From positions 62,001 to 126,000 of the forward strand of contig NZ_JARLLG010000008.1 of assembly GCF_029382255.1 (NCBI RefSeq): a DNA stretch of 64,000 nt, in the 5' to 3' direction. The notes under the pieces are model-generated. The model was not told the origin of the DNA and searched no databases. It saw only the letters and a program-made list of their open reading frames with translations. The DNA comes from Isoptericola croceus. Its GTDB lineage: Bacteria > Actinomycetota > Actinomycetes > Actinomycetales > Cellulomonadaceae. The position numbers were made by a program, and so were the translations under genes. This document shows positions 24,245 to 33,474 of the stretch, piece by piece; position 1 is the first letter of the stretch; every line of letters starts with the position of its first letter.

Positions 24245-25206
24245 CCGCGACCACCCCCGCCGCCCCGCCGCCCGACGGTCCGCACGCCGTCGTCGTCGTC
24301 GGCTCGACGAACGCCGACCTGCTCGCCCGCGTCGGCGTACACCCCGCGCCGGGCGAGACGATCCTCGGGGAGAGGATGGACGTCCTGCCCGGCGGCAAGG
24401 GCGCCAACCAGGCCGTCGCCGCCGCGCGGCTCGGTTCGCCGACCGCCCTGGTCGGTGCCGTCGGCGACGACGCGTTCGCGGAGCCCGCCCTGGCGGGTCT
24501 GCGGGAGGCGGGGGTGGACCTGTCGGCGCTCGCCGTACGGAGCGGCGCCACGGGCGTCGCGCTCGTGGCGGTCGCCGCCGACGGGGAGAACTCGATCGTC
24601 GTCATCCCCGGGGTCAACGCCACGGTGGACGCCGACGCCGTCCGCGCCCACCGCGACGTCGTCGGTGCCGCCGCGGTGGTCGTGCTGCAGGGCGAGATCC
24701 CCCGCAGCGGGATCGAGGAGGCCGCACGGGCGACGCGCGGCAGGCTGATCGTGAACCTCGCCCCCGTCATCGACGTCGACGCCGACGTGCTCCTCGCCGC
24801 GGACCCGCTCGTGGTCAACGAGCACGAGGCCGCCCTCGTCGCGGCAGCGCTCGGTGCAGCGGACGGCGCGACCCCGGCGACCGAGGACGGCTCGGACGAG
24901 GCCGTCGTGACCGCGCTGCTCGCCCGCGGGGTGCGGTCGGTCGTCATGACGCTCGGAGCGCGGGGCGCGCTCGTCGGTGCCGGGGACCTCCTGGAGCAGG
25001 TGCCGACGCCATGCGTCGACGCCGTGGACACGACCGGGGCGGGCGACGCGTTCGTCGGCGCGCTCGCGCACGGCCTCGCCAGCGGTGACGACCTCGTGAC
25101 CGCGGCCCGGTTCGCGGCCCGTGTGGGCGCCTACGCCGTGCGGTCGGTCGGCGCGCAGTCGTCCTACCCCGGCCTGGGGGACGAGCTGCCCGAGGTCACC
25201 GCGTGA
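24241..25206 (+). CDS. rbsK: ribokinase
   Basis: 321 residues, PfkB family. The N-terminal signature is VGSTNADLLARVGVHPAPGE, followed by LPGGKGANQAVAAARLGS, and the C-terminal signature VDTTGAGDAFVGALAHGLAS holds the catalytic Asp (GAGD). It phosphorylates imported D-ribose to ribose 5-phosphate. A GTG start at 24241 overlaps the rbsB stop; rbsD overlaps its own stop. Family length is about 300-310, so this is complete. Confidence 0.92.
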   Translation: MTATTPAAPPPDGPHAVVVVGSTNADLLARVGVHPAPGETILGERMDVLPGGKGANQAVAAARLGSPTALVGAVGDDAFAEPALAGLREAGVDLSALAVRSGATGVALVAVAADGENSIVVIPGVNATVDADAVRAHRDVVGAAAVVVLQGEIPRSGIEEAARATRGRLIVNLAPVIDVDADVLLAADPLVVNEHEAALVAAALGAADGATPATEDGSDEAVVTALLARGVRSVVMTLGARGALVGAGDLLEQVPTPCVDAVDTTGAGDAFVGALAHGLASGDDLVTAARFAARVGAYAVRSVGAQSSYPGLGDELPEVTA

Positions 25207-25586
25207 GGCGCGCAGGCGTGCTCAACCCCGCCCTGGCCGAGGGGCTCGCCCGGCTCGGACACGGGCACCTCGTCGTCGTGGCCGACTGCGGGCTGCCCCT
25301 GCCGCCGTCGGCGCCCGTCGTGGACGTCTCCGTCGTCCACGGGGTGCCCCGCTTCACCCAGGTCCTCGAAGCCGTCCTCGACGAGATCGTCGTCGAGGGC
25401 AGCGTGGCCGCGACGGAGAGCAGCGGCACGGTGGTGAGCACGTGGCTCGACGAACGCGGCCTGGCCCCGGAGCTCGTGCCCCACGACGAGCTCAAGGCGC
25501 TGCTCGACTCCGTGGCGCTGGTGGTGCGCACCGGCGAGGCGACGCCGTACGCGAACGTGGTGCTGCGCTGCGGCGTGCCGTTCTGA
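25203..25586 (+). CDS. rbsD: D-ribose pyranase
   Basis: 127 residues, GTG start overlapping the rbsK stop. RbsD signatures are LNPALAEGLARLGHGHLVVV with catalytic His in GHGH, ADCGLPLPPSAPVVDVSVVH and, at the end, VVRTGEATPYANVVLRCGVP. It converts beta-pyranose to beta-furanose ribose, the form ribokinase uses. It is the last gene of the operon; a short GAGGC/GCCTC stem at 25606-25620 may mark the end of the transcript. Confidence 0.93.
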   Translation: MRRAGVLNPALAEGLARLGHGHLVVVADCGLPLPPSAPVVDVSVVHGVPRFTQVLEAVLDEIVVEGSVAATESSGTVVSTWLDERGLAPELVPHDELKALLDSVALVVRTGEATPYANVVLRCGVPF

Positions 25587-25643
25587 CGGCGCGGACGGCG
25601 AACGCGAGGCCCGCTGCCTCTCGGCCTCTCGGTATGGTGCGGA

Positions 25644-26531
25644 ATGGACCCGACGGCCTCGAGGTTCGGTCCTGTCATGGAACTTGAGGTGGTGTTGCCC
25701 GACGAGTCGCCTTCGATGCCCGTGGACACCCTCGTCGATCTGACGCAAGCCGCGGAGGAGCTTGGCTACTCGACCGCGTGGTTGCCCGATCATGTGCTGC
25801 CGCCGGGCGAGTACGGAGCCACCTTCGGCGGGGTGTACGAGCCGCTGGTGACGATCGGCCATCTGGCCGCGGTCACCGAGCGACTTCGGCTGGGCACCTC
25901 GGTGCTGGTCGCTCCGCTGCGAGACCCGTTCGTGCTCGCCAAGCAGATCGCGACCTTGCACCAGCTCTCGGCCGGGCGGGTGATCCTGGGCGTCGGGGTA
26001 GGTTGGAACGAGCAGGAGTTCGATGCCGTCGGAGCGGACTACGCCCGTCGAGGTGCGATCACCGACGACGCGCTCGCCCTGTTGCGGCACCTGTTCGCCG
26101 GAGGCGCCGCTCCCTACAGCGGACGACGATTTTCCTACGAGCAGGGCGTATTCGCCCCGATCCCCGACGGTATGGTGCCGATCATGGTCGGCGGCAACAG
26201 CGACGCCGCGTTACGGCGCGCGGCACGGTACGGCGATATCTGGCAAGGCATCCCTGCCAGCCCCGCCGCCTTCGCCGAGCGAGCCCGGACGCTGGACGAG
26301 CTGGCCGCCGACCGCGATGTCGTGGCCGCCCTGCGGATCGCGTGGGACGGCACCGTACCGATCGACCGCATCACCGATGAGGTCATCGCCTACAGGGAGG
26401 CGGGGGCGACGCGCCTGGCCGTCCACTTCGGTGAGCACGACGGAACGCGCGAGCGCATGGCGGCGCTGGCCGAGTCACTGACCGGGCAGCGGCTAGGCCC
26501 GCACGTTCAGCGTGCTGGCGCCGCTCGGTAG
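25644..26531 (+). CDS. LLM-class F420-dependent oxidoreductase
   Basis: 295 residues, luciferase-like monooxygenase fold: STAWLPDHVLPPGEYGATFG, RLRLGTSVLVAPLRDPFVLA, SAGRVILGVGVGWNEQEFDA and VPIMVGGNSDAALRRAARYG, the F420-type consensus. Flavin- versus F420-dependence cannot be settled from sequence alone. TATGGT (25633-25638) lies six bases before the ATG, so the mRNA is probably leaderless; MELEVV at 25677 is an alternative start. Its 3' 39 bases overlap convergent sbcC. Confidence 0.85.
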   Translation: MDPTASRFGPVMELEVVLPDESPSMPVDTLVDLTQAAEELGYSTAWLPDHVLPPGEYGATFGGVYEPLVTIGHLAAVTERLRLGTSVLVAPLRDPFVLAKQIATLHQLSAGRVILGVGVGWNEQEFDAVGADYARRGAITDDALALLRHLFAGGAAPYSGRRFSYEQGVFAPIPDGMVPIMVGGNSDAALRRAARYGDIWQGIPASPAAFAERARTLDELAADRDVVAALRIAWDGTVPIDRITDEVIAYREAGATRLAVHFGEHDGTRERMAALAESLTGQRLGPHVQRAGAAR

Positions 26532-29500
26532 CTGCCGCACCTCGATGCGCTCGGCGATCGACTGTTTGAGCGCCTCCACGTGCGACACGACCCCGACGAC
26601 CCGGCCCCCGGCCCGGAGCTTGCCGAGTTCACCGAGGACGGCGTCGAGCGTCTCGGGGTCGAGCGTCCCGAAGCCCTCGTCGACGAACAGCGTCCCGAGC
26701 TCCACTCCCCCGGCCTCGGCGGTCACGACATCGGCCAGCCCGAGCGCGAGGCACAGCGACACGTAGAACGTCTCCCCGCCGGAGAGCGTGCGCGGGTCGC
26801 GAGCCGCCTCCGTGCGGTGGTCGACGACCTTCATCGCGAGCCCGGTGCGGCGCGTGCGCACGTCCTCGCGCTCGTCGCTGCGCACCAGCTCGTAGCGCCC
26901 CCCGGACATCTCGAGCAACCGGGCGTTCGCGGCGGCGACGACGTCCCCGAAGCGCCGCACCAGGACGAACGTCGCGAGCGACAGCGCCTTGGTGTTGTCG
27001 GATCCGGCGCCCGACACGAGCGTGGCCATCCGTGTCACGGGGGCCGCCTGCGCGCGGGCCGCTTCCCACGCCGTGATGGCCCGCTCGATGCCGGTGCACG
27101 CCTGGGCGGCCGACGCAGCGCGGCGGCTCGCGTACTCGTGCTGGCGGGCCAGGCCTGTCGTCTCCGCCTCCGCCCGCTGGACCGCGGTCCTCGCGGTCGG
27201 GACGTCGGCGAGGACGTCCTCGGCGAGGTCGGCGACCTGCGGCTCGGCGAGCCCTGCCTCGACCCGCGCGACCGCGGCCTCGTGCTGGGCGATCCGGCGT
27301 TCCAGCTCCGTGATCTCGTCCCCGGCGAGGCGTGCGGCCCGGGCGCCGGCGACGTCCTCGAAGCCGTTCTCCGTGGTCACCCGCACGAGCTCGGCCTGGC
27401 GGTCGGTCACCGAACGGGTGGCGGCGCGCACGTCGTTCTCGGCCTCGAGGAGGGCGTCGATCGACCGGGCACGGTCGCGCAGCGCTCCCTCGAGCACGGC
27501 CACGGGGTTGGCGGGTGAGCCCTCGTCGGCGAGCACGTCCGGGAGCTCGGTCTCCTCGAGCAGCGAGCCCGCGGCCTCGATCTCGTGGGCGATCTCCTCC
27601 CGGCGCCGGGCGACCTGCTCGGCGAGCGACCCCAACCGTACGTCGAGGGACGCCACGTGCTCGGCCAGCTCGGCGGCACGGGAGGTAAGCGTGGCCGTCT
27701 CCAGGTCGTGGTCCGCGAGGAGGGTCGCCGCCGCCCGGCGCTCGGTCGCCGCCCGCTGTGCGACGTCGACGGCTTCACGCGCCTGGGCGACGCGCTCGGC
27801 CGCGGCCGCGGAGTCGACCCCGCCGGCCGCGCGCCGGTGCGCCTCGAGCCGCTCGGTCAGCGTGTGGACGGCCGCGCCCGCGACCTGCAGCGTCTCCTCG
27901 GCCGCGGCGCGGACCTGCTCGGCGGCCTCGACATCTTCGCTGCTCACATGGTCCGGGGTGACGACGGCGGGGGCGGGGTGGTCGGCGGAGCCGCAGACCG
28001 GGCACGGGTCGCCGTTGACGAGGCCCGTCGCGATCTCACCGGCGATGCCGTTGATGCGCGCCGTCCGCACGGCGCGCTCGGTGTCGACCGCCGTCGTCGC
28101 GGTCCGGACGGCGGCGTCACGGCGTCCGCGCGCCTCCGTGAGCTCGACGAGCGTGGAGTCGACGTGCCGCGCGGCGGTGAGCACGGCCTCGGCCGAGAGC
28201 ACACGCTCCTGGTGCAGCGGCAGCTCACCGGCGACCTGGGTGAGCTCGGCGATCTGCGCGGCGAGCGCCGTCCGAGCAGCCGGCCGCTCGGCCAGGTCGG
28301 CGGCGAGGCGCGCTCGTTCCTCCTGGTCGCGGGCGAGGTCCTTGCGCGCGTCGACGAGCTCGCGCTCCTGCGCGGGCAGCTCCGCGCCGATCGGCCGCAG
28401 CCGCTCGAGGCGCACGGTGGCTGCGGCCACGTCGGACCGGATCGCCTCGAGCGCGCTGACGTCGCTGTCCACGAGCCGCCCCGGGACGCCCGTGCGGGCG
28501 AGCATCCGGGCCTCCTGCGCGGCGGCCAACGCTCGCTCCGCGGCGCGCACCCCGTCGAGCGCCGGACCGACGACGGTGGCTCGGCGCGCGGCGTCCAGCC
28601 GCCCGACGTCGGCGCGCACCTCGGGTGCGCGCTCTACCAGAACCGCCTGTTCGACGCGGAGCGCGTTGCGGCGGGCCGTCGCTGACTCGAGCTCACGGGC
28701 GGCGTCGAGGTCGGCGCGCGCCGCGACGAGCGCGGCGTTCGCGGCGAGCTCCCGCGCCGCGAGGTCGTCCGCGGCGGCGGCGAGCTGCGCGATGTGCGTG
28801 CGGGCGAGGTCGGCCGCCGCCTCGTCGTCGGCGGACCGGAGGGTTTCGGCCGTGTCCGTCGCGAGCCCGGCGGCACCGCAGAAGTGTTCGACCGCGCCGG
28901 TCACCGCCGCGCGCGCGGTGCTGACGGACTTCTGCGCCGTGCGCTGCAGGTCGGCGAGCTGCGCCTGCACCCGCTCGTAGACCTCGGTGCCGAAGACCTT
29001 CTGCAGGAGGCCGCGGCGCTGCTCGGGGTCGGCGCGCAGGAAGCTCGCGAACTCTCCCTGTGGGAGGACCACCGTCTGGACGAACTGCCGGCGGTCGAGC
29101 CCGACCGCCCGCTGGATCTCGGCGCCGGCCTCGTCGAGGCGGGCGGAGACGAGCTCACCGTGCGGCTCCTCGTCCGCTCCCGGCCGCGGCGGCTCGGGGA
29201 CGGTCGCGAGCCGCCACATCCGGACCCCGGCCTGCTGCGTGGTGGTCCCGGTGCCACGCTTCTTCGCCCGCCGGAACTCGGGCGTGCGGCGGACCCGGTA
29301 GACGCCGGAGCCCGTCTCGAAGACGATGTCGACGAACGACTCGACGTCGTCGGTCGCGTACGCCGAGCGCAACCGGTCCTCGCTCGCCGCCTCGGAGGCC
29401 ACCTTGCCGTACAGCGCGAAGACGACGGCGTCGATGACCGTGGACTTGCCCGCACCGGTCGGACCTTCGAGCAGGAAGATCCCGGACGCGCCGAGCTCGG

Positions 29501-29567
29501 CGAAGTCGATGCGGTGCTCACCGGGGAACGGCCCGATCGCCCGGAGCGTGAGCGAGTGCAGGTGCAT
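26493..29567 (-). CDS. sbcC: SbcC, ATPase subunit of the SbcCD DNA nuclease
   Basis: 1024 residues, SMC/Rad50-like. Walker A GPTGAGKST is at 35-43; a long Ala/Glu/Arg-rich coiled coil (about 200-850) is broken by the zinc hook CPVC (near 520); the C-terminal ATPase lobe has TLSGGETFYVSLCLALGLAD and LFVDEGFGTLDPETLD. SbcCD cleaves hairpins, palindromes and protein-blocked ends. Its ATG is inside the last codons of sbcD, so the two are one operon, sbcD first. Confidence 0.95.
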   Translation of the reverse strand: MHLHSLTLRAIGPFPGEHRIDFAELGASGIFLLEGPTGAGKSTVIDAVVFALYGKVASEAASEDRLRSAYATDDVESFVDIVFETGSGVYRVRRTPEFRRAKKRGTGTTTQQAGVRMWRLATVPEPPRPGADEEPHGELVSARLDEAGAEIQRAVGLDRRQFVQTVVLPQGEFASFLRADPEQRRGLLQKVFGTEVYERVQAQLADLQRTAQKSVSTARAAVTGAVEHFCGAAGLATDTAETLRSADDEAAADLARTHIAQLAAAADDLAARELAANAALVAARADLDAARELESATARRNALRVEQAVLVERAPEVRADVGRLDAARRATVVGPALDGVRAAERALAAAQEARMLARTGVPGRLVDSDVSALEAIRSDVAAATVRLERLRPIGAELPAQERELVDARKDLARDQEERARLAADLAERPAARTALAAQIAELTQVAGELPLHQERVLSAEAVLTAARHVDSTLVELTEARGRRDAAVRTATTAVDTERAVRTARINGIAGEIATGLVNGDPCPVCGSADHPAPAVVTPDHVSSEDVEAAEQVRAAAEETLQVAGAAVHTLTERLEAHRRAAGGVDSAAAAERVAQAREAVDVAQRAATERRAAATLLADHDLETATLTSRAAELAEHVASLDVRLGSLAEQVARRREEIAHEIEAAGSLLEETELPDVLADEGSPANPVAVLEGALRDRARSIDALLEAENDVRAATRSVTDRQAELVRVTTENGFEDVAGARAARLAGDEITELERRIAQHEAAVARVEAGLAEPQVADLAEDVLADVPTARTAVQRAEAETTGLARQHEYASRRAASAAQACTGIERAITAWEAARAQAAPVTRMATLVSGAGSDNTKALSLATFVLVRRFGDVVAAANARLLEMSGGRYELVRSDEREDVRTRRTGLAMKVVDHRTEAARDPRTLSGGETFYVSLCLALGLADVVTAEAGGVELGTLFVDEGFGTLDPETLDAVLGELGKLRAGGRVVGVVSHVEALKQSIAERIEVRQLPSGASTLNVRA

Positions 29568-30859
29568 CAGGCGCTCCGCTCGCTCGCCACGGCCAGCTCG
29601 AGCGCGGAGCGCAGCGCGGCGTCCTCATCCGGGCTCGGGGGCGCACCCGTGACGTGGTCGACGAAGTCGCGCGTCACCTCGAGCGGGTCGTGGCCCGCCC
29701 CGATCAGCGCGATCGTCTCGCGCTCGGCCGCGACGGGCGGGCGGTGCTGGATCTGGAGCGCGTGCGGGAACCGTGCCCGGACACGGGCGAACAGCTCGGC
29801 GGGCCGCGCGGGGTCCGTGACGACGACGCGCAACCAGTCCGCGACGTGCGGTTCACCGGCCGCGCCGAGCAGGTCGTCCAGGGACCCGGTGACCTCGGCG
29901 AGCCGGCGCGGGACGGGCGCCGGGATCAGCTCGACGTGCGGCGGTGCGGAGCCCGCGGCGAGGTCGACCAGGACCGTCGACTTCTTCTGGTGCATCTCGG
30001 AGAAGGAGTACGCGAGCGGCGACCCGGAGTACCGCGCAAGCGGCGGGCGGCCCTCAGTGCCTGTACCGGCGGAGCCATCAGTGCCGTCGGTGCCGTCGCG
30101 CTCGCGGGACACCTCGGGGACCGTGACGACCTGCGGGCCATGCAGGTGGCCGAGCGCGACGTAGTCGAGGCCCCACCCGCCGAAGACTCCCGCAGGGACG
30201 GAGTCAACGCCGCCGACCCGGATGTCGCGTTCCGACTCCGACGCCAGCCCGCCGACGACGAACGCGTGCGCCATCACGACGGCGGGCGCGCTCGTCCCCG
30301 CGTCCCGGCGGCGGGCGAGGTCCGCGCCGACCCGGCGCATCGCAGCGGCCGTGACCGCCTCGTGCGAGCGGGCGAGCGGCGTCACCTCCTCGTCGGAGTG
30401 CGCCGCGGCGGAGCCAGTCGCCGACGACCCGTCCGCGAGCTCCCGGCGCACCGCGTCGGGGTCGAGGTACGGCAGGGGGTAGACGAGGACAGGACCACCG
30501 CCCCGGGCGGGGTCGAGGAGGACGGGCGTACCGACGTCGGGCACCGAGGCCCGCACGTGCACACCCGGGCGCATGATGCCGGCACCGAAGCCGAGGCGGA
30601 CGGCTGAGTCGTGATTGCCGGGCGTCACGACGACCGCGGCGTGCTCGGCGAGGCGCGAGATCGCGTCGGACAGCAGCGAGACGGCGTCCACCGGCGGGAT
30701 CGCGCGGTCGTACACGTCACCCGCGACGAGCACCGCGTCGACGCCCTCGGTGCGAGTCAGCTCGACGAGGTGGTCGACGTAAGCGGCCTGGTGCTCGATG
30801 AGGTCGACACCGTGGAGCGTGCGCCCCAGGTGCCAGTCCGACGTGTGCAGGATCCTCAT
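29567..30859 (-). CDS. sbcD: SbcD, nuclease subunit of SbcCD
   Basis: 430 residues, Mre11-type metallophosphoesterase. Motifs in order: DWHLG (8-12), GDVYDRAIPP, TPGNHDSAVRLG, AHAFVVGG and GHLHGPQVV. The C-terminal capping domain starts near 320. A Gly/Thr-rich stretch (about 255-270, ERDGTDGTDGSAGTG) is an unusual low-complexity insertion between metal motifs and cap. It pairs with the overlapping sbcC. Confidence 0.95.
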   Translation of the reverse strand: MRILHTSDWHLGRTLHGVDLIEHQAAYVDHLVELTRTEGVDAVLVAGDVYDRAIPPVDAVSLLSDAISRLAEHAAVVVTPGNHDSAVRLGFGAGIMRPGVHVRASVPDVGTPVLLDPARGGGPVLVYPLPYLDPDAVRRELADGSSATGSAAAHSDEEVTPLARSHEAVTAAAMRRVGADLARRRDAGTSAPAVVMAHAFVVGGLASESERDIRVGGVDSVPAGVFGGWGLDYVALGHLHGPQVVTVPEVSRERDGTDGTDGSAGTGTEGRPPLARYSGSPLAYSFSEMHQKKSTVLVDLAAGSAPPHVELIPAPVPRRLAEVTGSLDDLLGAAGEPHVADWLRVVVTDPARPAELFARVRARFPHALQIQHRPPVAAERETIALIGAGHDPLEVTRDFVDHVTGAPPSPDEDAALRSALELAVASERSA

Positions 30860-30890
30860 GGCCGCGACCGTACCGCGCCCTACCCACAGG

Positions 30891-30911
30891 CCCGGCGGGG
30901 GACCCGCCGGG
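30891..30911 (-). terminator. hairpin downstream of the HxlR gene
   Basis: CCCGGCGGG-GGA-CCCGCCGGG is a perfect nine-base stem with a three-base loop. It sits between the HxlR stop and the sbcD start on the same strand. No T-run follows, which is usual for high-GC actinobacteria. Confidence 0.55.
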
Positions 30912-30966
30912 GGTCCGGGTCTCTCAGCCGGTGCTGACCGTGCATGGCGTGGTCACCATCGGGCCG

Positions 30967-31362
30967 TCAGGCCGGCGCGTCGAGCCGCGCGATGCGGCCG
31001 CGTCCCCAGTCACCCAGCGACTCGAGCGCGGTGTTCAGCGCGCTGCCCTGCTCGGTGAGCGAGTACTCGACGCGCGGCGGGACCTCCGGGAAGACCTTAC
31101 GCACGAGCAGGCCGTCGGCCTCCATCTCGCGCAGCTGCTGGGCGAGCACCTTGTCGCTCACCCCGGGCAGGCCGCGCTTGAGCTCGGCGTAGCGGCGCAC
31201 GCCGTGGTCCTCGAGTTCCCAGAGGATCAACGCCTTCCACTTGCCGCTCACGACGTCCATCGCCGCGTCGAGGCCGCACACGTAGGGACCGCGCCGCAGA
31301 GACCTGCCGGGCGCACCGGGAACCTGGCTGGACCCGGGAGCAGAGGGGGCCGTCGTCGTCAT
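30967..31362 (-). CDS. HxlR-family transcriptional regulator
   Basis: 131 residues. The winged-helix core contains CGLDAAMDVVSGKWKALILW (about 29-48), with Cys29 at the position of the redox-sensing cysteine of HypR/YodB-type HxlR proteins, then YAELKRGLPGVSDKVLAQQL and REMEADGLLVRKVFPEVPPR. It diverges from two imine-reductase-like genes and probably controls them through the 158-base gap, where AGTGAGAACCCC and GTGCGTTCTTCCC form a loose dyad. Confidence 0.85.
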   Translation of the reverse strand: MTTTAPSAPGSSQVPGAPGRSLRRGPYVCGLDAAMDVVSGKWKALILWELEDHGVRRYAELKRGLPGVSDKVLAQQLREMEADGLLVRKVFPEVPPRVEYSLTEQGSALNTALESLGDWGRGRIARLDAPA

Positions 31363-31520
31363 CGCTCACTCCTTCGTCGCTGACCTGCACGCTTACCTGG
31401 GAGTGAGAACCCCACCTCGAAGTGCGTTCTTCCCGGGCGACCGTACGTCGGCGAGGGTGGATGGCGAGGGCACGCCGCGCCGGGCGTCGTCCGAGCAGCA
31501 CCACCCACCCCGGAGGAACG

Positions 31521-32456
31521 ATGCCCAGCCCGCCAGCACCATCCGTGACCGTCCTCGGCCTCGGCGCGATGGGCAGCGCCCTCGCGGCCGCCACCCTCGC
31601 CGCCGGGCACCCCACCACGGTGTGGAACCGCACCCCCGGCCGCGCGGAGGCCCTCGCCGCCGCCGGTGCCCGGGCCGCGACGACGGTCCGCGAGGCCGCC
31701 GTCGCGGCTGAGATCGTCGTCGTGTGCCTCCTCGACCACGCGTCCGTCCTCGAGGTGCTCGACCCGGTGGCGGACGCGCTCGCCGACCGCACGCTCGTCG
31801 ACGTCACGACCACCACGCCCGAGGAGTCGCGGGCCCTCGCCACCTGGGCGGCCGAGCACGGCATCGACCACGTCGACGGCGGGATCATGGCGGTTCCCTC
31901 GATGATCGGCGGACCCGGTGCCGAGGTGCTGTACAGCGGACCGCGCGACGCGTTCGACACCGCGCGACCCGTCCTCGACCGGTGGGGGCAGAGCTCCTGG
32001 CTCGGCGACGACCCGGGCCTCGCCCCGCTCTACGACCTCGCGCTCCTGGCGAGTATGTACGCGATGTTCGCGGGCTTCTTCCACGGCGCCGCGATGGTCG
32101 GCACGGCCGGCGTGAGCGCGACGGACTTCGCCCGCCGCGCGGCACCCTGGCTCGCCGCGATGACGTCCGAGCTCGCCGACTACGCCGACGTCGTCGACCG
32201 CCGCGACTACGGCGGCCCCGGCCAGCAGAGCCTCGAGTTCTCGGACCCGTCCGACATCCTGCGGGCGAGCGAGGAGGCCGGGCTCGCGACCGACGTCGTC
32301 GCGGCCGTGCGAGCGCTCGTCCGCCGCCAGGTCGACGCGGGCTACGGGGCGGACGGGTTCGCGCGCATCGTCGAGAGCATCAGAAACCCGGGCCACGACG
32401 CCGGAGCGGTGCGGGCCGACGCGGAGCAGCCCATCGTCGCAGGAGGAACGTCATGA
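31521..32456 (+). CDS. imine-reductase-like NADPH-dependent dehydrogenase, first copy
   Basis: 311 residues, from an ATG with GGAGGAA just upstream. The Rossmann domain begins VTVLGLGAMGSALAAATLAA with the NADPH-type loop NRTPGRA; the beta-hydroxyacid dehydrogenase active-site region reads HVDGGIMAVPSMIGGPGAEV. The helical C-terminal domain (about 165-290, MYAMFAGFFHGAAMVGTAGV) fits bacterial imine reductases/reductive aminases. Substrate unknown. It overlaps the second copy by four bases. Confidence 0.8.
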   Translation: MPSPPAPSVTVLGLGAMGSALAAATLAAGHPTTVWNRTPGRAEALAAAGARAATTVREAAVAAEIVVVCLLDHASVLEVLDPVADALADRTLVDVTTTTPEESRALATWAAEHGIDHVDGGIMAVPSMIGGPGAEVLYSGPRDAFDTARPVLDRWGQSSWLGDDPGLAPLYDLALLASMYAMFAGFFHGAAMVGTAGVSATDFARRAAPWLAAMTSELADYADVVDRRDYGGPGQQSLEFSDPSDILRASEEAGLATDVVAAVRALVRRQVDAGYGADGFARIVESIRNPGHDAGAVRADAEQPIVAGGTS

Positions 32457-33382
32457 GCACACCAGCACCCGTCACCGTGATCGGCCTCGGCCCCATGGGG
32501 CAGGCCATGGTCCGCACGCTGCTCGCCGCCGGCCACCCCGTCACCGTCTGGAACCGGACGCCGTCGCGCGCAGACCAGCTCGTGGCCGAGGGAGCCGTCC
32601 TCGCCTCGTCACCCACCGAGGCCGTGGCGGCGAGCGACGTCGTCGTGCTGAGCCTGACGGACTATGCGGCGATGTACACCGTCCTCGACCCGGCGACCGA
32701 GGCCCTGCGTGACAGGACCGTCGTCAACCTCAGCTCGGACACCCCGGGGGCGACACGCATCGCCGCACGATGGGTCGCGGACCAGGGCGCGACGCTCGTC
32801 GTCGGCGGCGTCATGGCGCCGGCGCCGATGGTCGGCACGGACGACGCATACGTCTACTACAGCGGCCCCGAGGCGGCGTTCCGCGCGCAGGAACGCACCC
32901 TCGCACTGCTCGGCGCACCCCGGTACCTCGGCGAGGACCCTGGGCTCGCACAGCTCCTGTACCAGGCACAGCTCGACGTGTTCCTCACCGCGCTGTCCGG
33001 CATCGCCCACGCCGCGGCTCTCGCGCAGGCCGCCGGCATCCCGCCCACGCAGTTCGTCCCGGACGCGCTGCAGACCCTCGTCGACACGCCCGCGATGATC
33101 GACGCCGACGGAGCACCGGGCGCGGACTTCGAGACCGGTGTGCACCCCGGCCACCTCAGCACGGCCACGATGATGGGCGCGACCGCCGCGCACATCCTCG
33201 GCGCGAGCGAGGAGCTGGGGGTCGACACCGCACTCCCCCGCGCGATCCTCTCCCACTACGAGCGGGCGCTGGCCGCCGGCCACGGCAGGGACAACTGGAC
33301 GGCGATCTTCGAGGTGATCAAGGCGGGGCGGACCGACGGGCAGGCCGAGGCCTCCCCGGCCTCGTCGGCCCGACCCGCCTAG
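32453..33382 (+). CDS. imine-reductase-like NADPH-dependent dehydrogenase, second copy
   Basis: 309 residues, paralogous to the gene before it. It opens VTVIGLGPMGQAMVRTLLAA, with NRTPSRADQLV, LVVGGVMAPAPMVGTDDAYV and C-terminal LDVFLTALSGIAHAAALAQA. Although clearly a tandem duplicate, it has diverged widely, which suggests different substrates or a heterodimer. The ribosome site AGGAGGAA overlaps the end of the first copy. Its stop codon lies in the first copy of the 21-bp repeat bounding the next segment. Confidence 0.8.
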   Translation: MSTPAPVTVIGLGPMGQAMVRTLLAAGHPVTVWNRTPSRADQLVAEGAVLASSPTEAVAASDVVVLSLTDYAAMYTVLDPATEALRDRTVVNLSSDTPGATRIAARWVADQGATLVVGGVMAPAPMVGTDDAYVYYSGPEAAFRAQERTLALLGAPRYLGEDPGLAQLLYQAQLDVFLTALSGIAHAAALAQAAGIPPTQFVPDALQTLVDTPAMIDADGAPGADFETGVHPGHLSTATMMGATAAHILGASEELGVDTALPRAILSHYERALAAGHGRDNWTAIFEVIKAGRTDGQAEASPASSARPA

Positions 33383-33399
33383 TACTACAGCCGTAGATC
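33379..33399 (+). repeat. 21-bp boundary repeat, copy 1
   Basis: CTAGTACTACAGCCGTAGAT plus C. Identical to the copy at 34170-34190 and inverted relative to 36827-36847. The TAG within CTAG is the stop codon of the preceding dehydrogenase gene. The core CTAC-AGCC-GTAG is itself an inverted repeat. Confidence 0.9.
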
Positions 33400-33474
33400 A
33401 TTGCCAGGCGATCTGGCGTTGATGAGCGAACCATCCGCAAGCTTGGCGTCGAGGAAAGGGCGACTGGTGGCTTG

